Assembly (NCBI GenBank): GCA_031273545.1
Contig: JAISRQ010000115.1
Coordinates: forward strand, 1 to 10,192
Source: Holosporales bacterium
Lineage (GTDB): Bacteria > Pseudomonadota > Alphaproteobacteria > BNTO01
Direction: 5' to 3'
Length of the DNA: 10,192 nt
The stretch's first letter is position 1, and each line of letters begins with the position of its first letter. Made by a program: the position numbers and the translations under genes. Positions 7,752 to 10,192 of this stretch are shown here, piece by piece. Under the pieces are notes generated by a model. The model was not told the origin of the DNA, ran no database searches, and was given only the letters and a program-made list of their open reading frames with translations.

Positions 7752-7784
7752 AGATCCCCACTACAAAATAAACCTGAATAAAGC

Positions 7785-7859
7785 TGGCGTCTCCTACGGG
7801 ACTTGAACCCATGTTACCGCCGTGAGAGGGCGATGTCCTGACCGCTAGACGAAGGAGAC
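7785..7859 (-). tRNA. tRNA-Glu (anticodon CTC), CCA encoded
   Basis: Read on the minus strand, the acceptor arms GTCTCCT (7853-7859) and AGGAGAC (7789-7795) pair perfectly over 7 bp, followed by discriminator G and a genomically encoded CCA (7785-7787). The D arm GTCTAGCGGTCAGGAC, the anticodon stem TCGCC/GGCGG with loop CTCTCAC, a 4-base variable region and a T arm ATGGG-TTCAAGT-CCCGT all fit. Anticodon CTC reads GAG. It appears to head a transcript that continues into era. Confidence 0.96.
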
Positions 7860-7867
7860 CTATGTAC

Positions 7868-7895
7868 ATAGTATCATGTAATTTGATTTGATCAA
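7868..7895 (-). promoter_or_regulatory. Possible promoter of the tRNA-Glu/era unit
   Basis: On the minus strand TTGATC (7890-7895) and TACTAT (7868-7873) are separated by 16 bases, and the second box ends 8 bases before the mature tRNA 5' end. Each box matches consensus in four of six positions. Position relative to the tRNA is the main support. Confidence 0.35.
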
Positions 7896-7972
7896 TATGC
7901 TACATCCAAAATATTTACGCGTACAAAAATAAAGAACACCAACCTGCTGGACGAATCACTGACTCATCGTAT

Positions 7973-8035
7973 CCCCAAATGATTGTGATTTTTTGGGGCC
8001 CGTAAAACACTTACTATTTTCCACAATCTTTGGGG
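7973..8035. repeat. 14-bp inverted repeat downstream of ftsZ
   Basis: CCCCAAATGATTGTG (7973-7987) pairs with CACAATCTTTGGGG (8022-8035) through 14 base pairs with one bulged T and a 34-base loop. The loop holds a second TTTGGGG (7992-7998), so the CCCCAAA arm can alternatively close a smaller 7-bp hairpin. It lies 28 bases past the ftsZ stop and is a likely 3' end structure for that transcript, but no U-tract follows on the minus strand. Confidence 0.55.
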
Positions 8036-8063
8036 GGCCTGGTGCATTTCTCGATAGTATTTA

Positions 8064-9482
8064 TTACTTCCTATTTTTATCTCGAAGCAAAAATGCCGGA
8101 ATCTCTGACGTATTCGTATCCGGCTCATCGACCTTCCGTTCCACGTTTCCGTAATTGACTCTCCTGCTTGACCGCGTCAACCTCTCAAGTAGCGATGGCC
8201 TGTCCCTCCGTTGTTGTTGCGGCTGCTGCGTATTATACGGGTAAGGTAACTGCTGCTGATTTTGCTGCGGCGGTGCGCCCCTAGGGTCCATTGGCCCTTG
8301 GTTGTCTTGGTATCTCACACCTGTGTCCGGATTATAATCATTACTGACGAAAACATTGCCTTCTTGTTGTGGTGGCGTTTCGTCTATTTCGACAGGCGCA
8401 TGCGCATACAACCCATTGTGTGCGGAAAAGGCGGGGGCTCCCCCGAATGACTTGCGAATCATGTTCCCTACGCCAACCGGCACATCATCCTTCACAGGCG
8501 CAGGTTCAGGCTTCTCTTGCACTTCCTCTATATACCCAATCCCTGTTGCAACTACAGATACGCGAATCCGTCCTTCCAAACGTTCATCAAACGTCGCACC
8601 AAAAATTATATTTGCCTCATTATCCACGTCTTCACGAATGCGGTTGGTTGCCTCGTCAACTTCGAACAACGTCATATCTTTTCCGCCTGTAACGCTGATC
8701 AGAACCCCTTTCGCGCCTTTCAATGACACATCGTCAAGCAATGGGTTTGCAATTGCCGCCTCTGCTGCATCTAACGCACGTCGCTCGCCATCGGCTTCGC
8801 CTGTTCCCATCATGGCGTTACCCATTTCTGCCATAACTGCTTTTACGTCTGCGAAGTCAAGGTTGATTAACCCCGGCATAATCATCAAGTCCGTAACGCC
8901 CCTCACTCCAGAATACAGCACCTCGTCAGCCATCTTAAAAGCATCAGCAAATGTCGTTTGTTCATTTGCAACGCGGAACAAATTTTGGTTTGGAATAATA
9001 ATTAACGTATCAACATGGCGTTTCAGCTCAATCACCCCTCTCTCGGCAGATGCGGCTCTTTTGGCACCTTCGAAATAAAATGGTTTTGTAACGACCCCTA
9101 CAGTCAGGATGCCTGCTTCTCGTGCAATTCTCGCAATGACAGGGGCAGCGCCAGTACCTGTGCCACCTCCCATGCCAGCGGTGATAAACACCATGTTGCT
9201 TTCCTTTATTCGCGGCAGGATATCGGCAGCAGACTCTTCCGCAGCCCCTTGTCCCACGTCTGGCTTAGAGCCAGCTCCGAGCCCCTTTGTTATGTTTGGA
9301 CCAAGCTGTATTCGGCACAAATCCTCTACTAGTGATTGATTTAACGACTGGGCATCGGTATTCGCCACGAGGAAGTCGACTCCTTCGAGTTGGGCACGGA
9401 TCATATTGTTCACAGCATTACAGCCAGCACCTCCTACTCCAATTACCGTAATTCGTGGACGAAGGCTAAAATCTCCTGGCAT
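8064..9482 (-). CDS. ftsZ: Cell division GTPase FtsZ
   Basis: FtsZ is the tubulin homologue that polymerises into the division ring at midcell. The tubulin signature GGGTGTG is at 105-111, and the T7 loop NLDFADVK at 207-214 supplies the catalytic Asp to the neighbouring subunit. The globular domain runs to about 320. A Pro/Gln-rich disordered linker (about 322-455, with QQQ-rich segments) follows, then the conserved C-terminal peptide EIPAFLLRDK (460-469) that binds FtsA and other partners, written in the alphaproteobacterial style. Length 472 is normal. GGGAG seven bases before the ATG supports the start. ftsA and ftsQ, which usually precede ftsZ, are not present; the upstream neighbour is a divergently oriented ATPase, so ftsZ must have its own promoter here. 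Confidence 0.98.
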   Translation of the reverse strand: MPGDFSLRPRITVIGVGGAGCNAVNNMIRAQLEGVDFLVANTDAQSLNQSLVEDLCRIQLGPNITKGLGAGSKPDVGQGAAEESAADILPRIKESNMVFITAGMGGGTGTGAAPVIARIAREAGILTVGVVTKPFYFEGAKRAASAERGVIELKRHVDTLIIIPNQNLFRVANEQTTFADAFKMADEVLYSGVRGVTDLMIMPGLINLDFADVKAVMAEMGNAMMGTGEADGERRALDAAEAAIANPLLDDVSLKGAKGVLISVTGGKDMTLFEVDEATNRIREDVDNEANIIFGATFDERLEGRIRVSVVATGIGYIEEVQEKPEPAPVKDDVPVGVGNMIRKSFGGAPAFSAHNGLYAHAPVEIDETPPQQEGNVFVSNDYNPDTGVRYQDNQGPMDPRGAPPQQNQQQLPYPYNTQQPQQQRRDRPSLLERLTRSSRRVNYGNVERKVDEPDTNTSEIPAFLLRDKNRK

Positions 9483-9633
9483 AAAGGGACTCCCTATTCT
9501 TATAATGACGGCGCATAGTGCATTGTATTACGAAAAAGAACCAAAACAAAAGAGAATATTGTAGGCATAATTTAATAATGTCTGTTTTAGCAATCATACC
9601 CCATTAATATTGTCGTTAAATGGCTCCAGAATT
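9483..9633. other. AT-rich spacer between ftsZ and the duplicated leader
   Basis: Apart from the proposed ftsZ promoter at 9522-9549, I see no gene, RNA or clear repeat in this first part of the 424-base spacer. Confidence 0.5.
9522..9549 (-). promoter_or_regulatory. Possible ftsZ promoter
   Basis: On the minus strand TTGTTT (9544-9549), a 16-base spacer and TACAAT (9522-9527) lie about 40 bases before the ftsZ ATG. The -10 box matches five of six consensus positions, the -35 box only half. It is the best candidate in the spacer, and ftsZ needs a promoter there because no gene precedes it in the same direction. Confidence 0.32.
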
Positions 9634-9768
9634 GTTGCGTCTTTTATAAAAATAGACTGTACTTCGAAAGGAGACGCGCTTCTCGGAGTTTAGTCCGCTA
9701 TGTGATATCACCAGGGAGGTTTGTCGTTAACATTAAACCGGGACATTTTGTTGTTTGGTGCTAGCAAC
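9634..9768 (+). pseudogene. Decayed partial copy of the AAA ATPase leader and 5' end
   Basis: These bases align without gaps to 9841-9975, at about three-quarters identity by eye. They match the leader of the downstream ATPase gene plus its first 23 codons. The copy has ATG at 9700 but a TGA as its second codon, where the intact gene has TTA. Beyond that it still reads LSLTLNRDILLFGASN against LSLPLNQNILLFGARN. The similarity ends in the middle of the Walker A loop, so no ATP-binding protein can be made. It is a remnant of an ATPase paralogue whose body has been deleted. Confidence 0.75.
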
Positions 9769-9868
9769 TTAGCGGCCATTAGGTTTTCCTCTTGTTCCCC
9801 TTTTTTCATGATCTCTACCCTAGCGGGAAATAATAGAAATATTGCGATCCTTCTTAAAATAGATCACA

Positions 9869-9904
9869 CTCCGAAATAGGACGCGTTTTTCGGAGCCTAC
9901 TCCG
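9869..9904 (+). promoter_or_regulatory. Leader of the ATPase gene with mutually exclusive hairpins around GGAG
   Basis: Segment 1 CTCCGAAA (9869-9876) can pair over 8 bp with segment 2 TTTCGGAG (9888-9895). The CGGAG of segment 2 (9891-9895) can instead pair with segment 3 CTCCG (9900-9904), leaving a 4-base loop. GGAG at 9892-9895 is the only ribosome-site-like sequence, 11 bases before the ATG at 9907, and is hidden in either fold. The decayed copy at 9661-9697 can form both pairings in weakened form. A regulatory role is inference. Confidence 0.4.
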
Positions 9905-9906
9905 CT

Positions 9907-10192
9907 ATGTTATATTTTAAGAGAAGTTTGTCGCTACCGTTAAACCAGAACATTTTGCTGTTTGGTGCTAGAAATACAGGCAAATCAACACTTCTTAGAC
10001 ACACATTTAATTCGCAGCAGAGTCTATGGATCGATCTTCTTGACTACGAAGAAGAAGAACGTTACCGGAGAAACCCCGCTCGCCTCATTTCGGAAGTTCA
10101 AGCCCTTGACGATAGTGTAACCCATGTTGTTATTGATGAAGTTCAAAAACTTCCCCAATTATTAAACGCTGTTCATTATTTAATTGAGAATA
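9907..10192 (+). CDS. AAA ATPase of the AAA_14/DUF4143 type, 5' part only
   Basis: The visible 95 residues form the N-terminal ATP-binding half of a family of prokaryotic ATPases that usually end in a DUF4143 domain. The start MLYFKRSLSLPLNQNILLFG leads into Walker A GARNTGKST (20-28). Next come WIDLLDYEEEERYRRNPARL, typical of the family's segment after the first strand, and a Walker B strand HVVIDEVQKLP (73-83). The gene runs off the right edge. The ATG at 9907 gives the normal family N-terminus; a TTG at 9928 is an alternative with AGAGAAG just before it, but would trim the first strand. Members are often present in many copies, are spread by transfer, and have no settled physiological role. 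A decayed partial copy lies 207 bases upstream. Confidence 0.88.
   Translation, partial: MLYFKRSLSLPLNQNILLFGARNTGKSTLLRHTFNSQQSLWIDLLDYEEEERYRRNPARLISEVQALDDSVTHVVIDEVQKLPQLLNAVHYLIEN

Noticed and set aside
8356..9078. 240-codon plus-strand open frame opposite ftsZ
   Set aside because: The minus strand encodes an unmistakable FtsZ across the whole interval; the antisense product has no recognisable features.
9721..9780. TTG start preceded by GGGAGG in the decayed ATPase copy
   Set aside because: The spacing from GGAGG to TTG is one base, the frame loses similarity inside Walker A, and it stops at a TAG near 9877, so no functional ATPase fragment is expected.

Overview
The window looks like a chromosomal segment of an AT-leaning alphaproteobacterium, possibly host-associated (Holosporales or Rickettsiales-like). 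The reasons are the FtsZ tail ending in an EIPAFL-type motif, the single bifunctional RSH enzyme, a ComEC whose C-terminus lacks a metallo-beta-lactamase domain, TTG starts, and a mix of housekeeping genes in an unusual order. The taxonomic placement is inference.

Layout. Bases 3-947 (+) hold the 3' end of comEC. It converges on, and overlaps by 9 bases, a leftward gene for a strongly diverged NuoD-like protein (939-2057). Just upstream of that gene, in the same direction, is a (p)ppGpp synthetase/hydrolase (2100-3638) that stops after its TGS domain. Next leftward are an unrecognised secreted protein with 16 cysteines in its mature part (3732-5276), a lipoprotein with a long Lys/Ala/Glu/Asp-rich repetitive linker and a possible MlaC-like C-terminal domain (5411-6685), era (6852-7751), a tRNA-Glu(CTC) 33 bases upstream of era (7785-7859), and ftsZ without its usual dcw neighbours (8064-9482). 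After a 424-base spacer the direction changes. A rightward AAA ATPase gene of the AAA_14/DUF4143 type begins at 9907 and runs off the window.

The spacer before the ATPase is not empty. It contains a decayed copy of that gene's leader and first 23 codons, offset by exactly 207 bases. Both copies keep a leader in which one GGAG-containing segment can pair with either an upstream or a downstream partner. Two other structured stretches lie in the window: a nested inverted repeat after era (6757-6827) and a 14-bp inverted repeat between ftsZ and the tRNA (7973-8035).

The genes do not form one pathway. They cover DNA uptake, stringent response, cell division, ribosome assembly and envelope proteins. 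The most unusual items are the NuoD-like protein without recognisable quinone-site residues, the shortened RSH whose TGS histidine is an aspartate, the Cys-rich secreted protein, and the duplicated ATPase leader.
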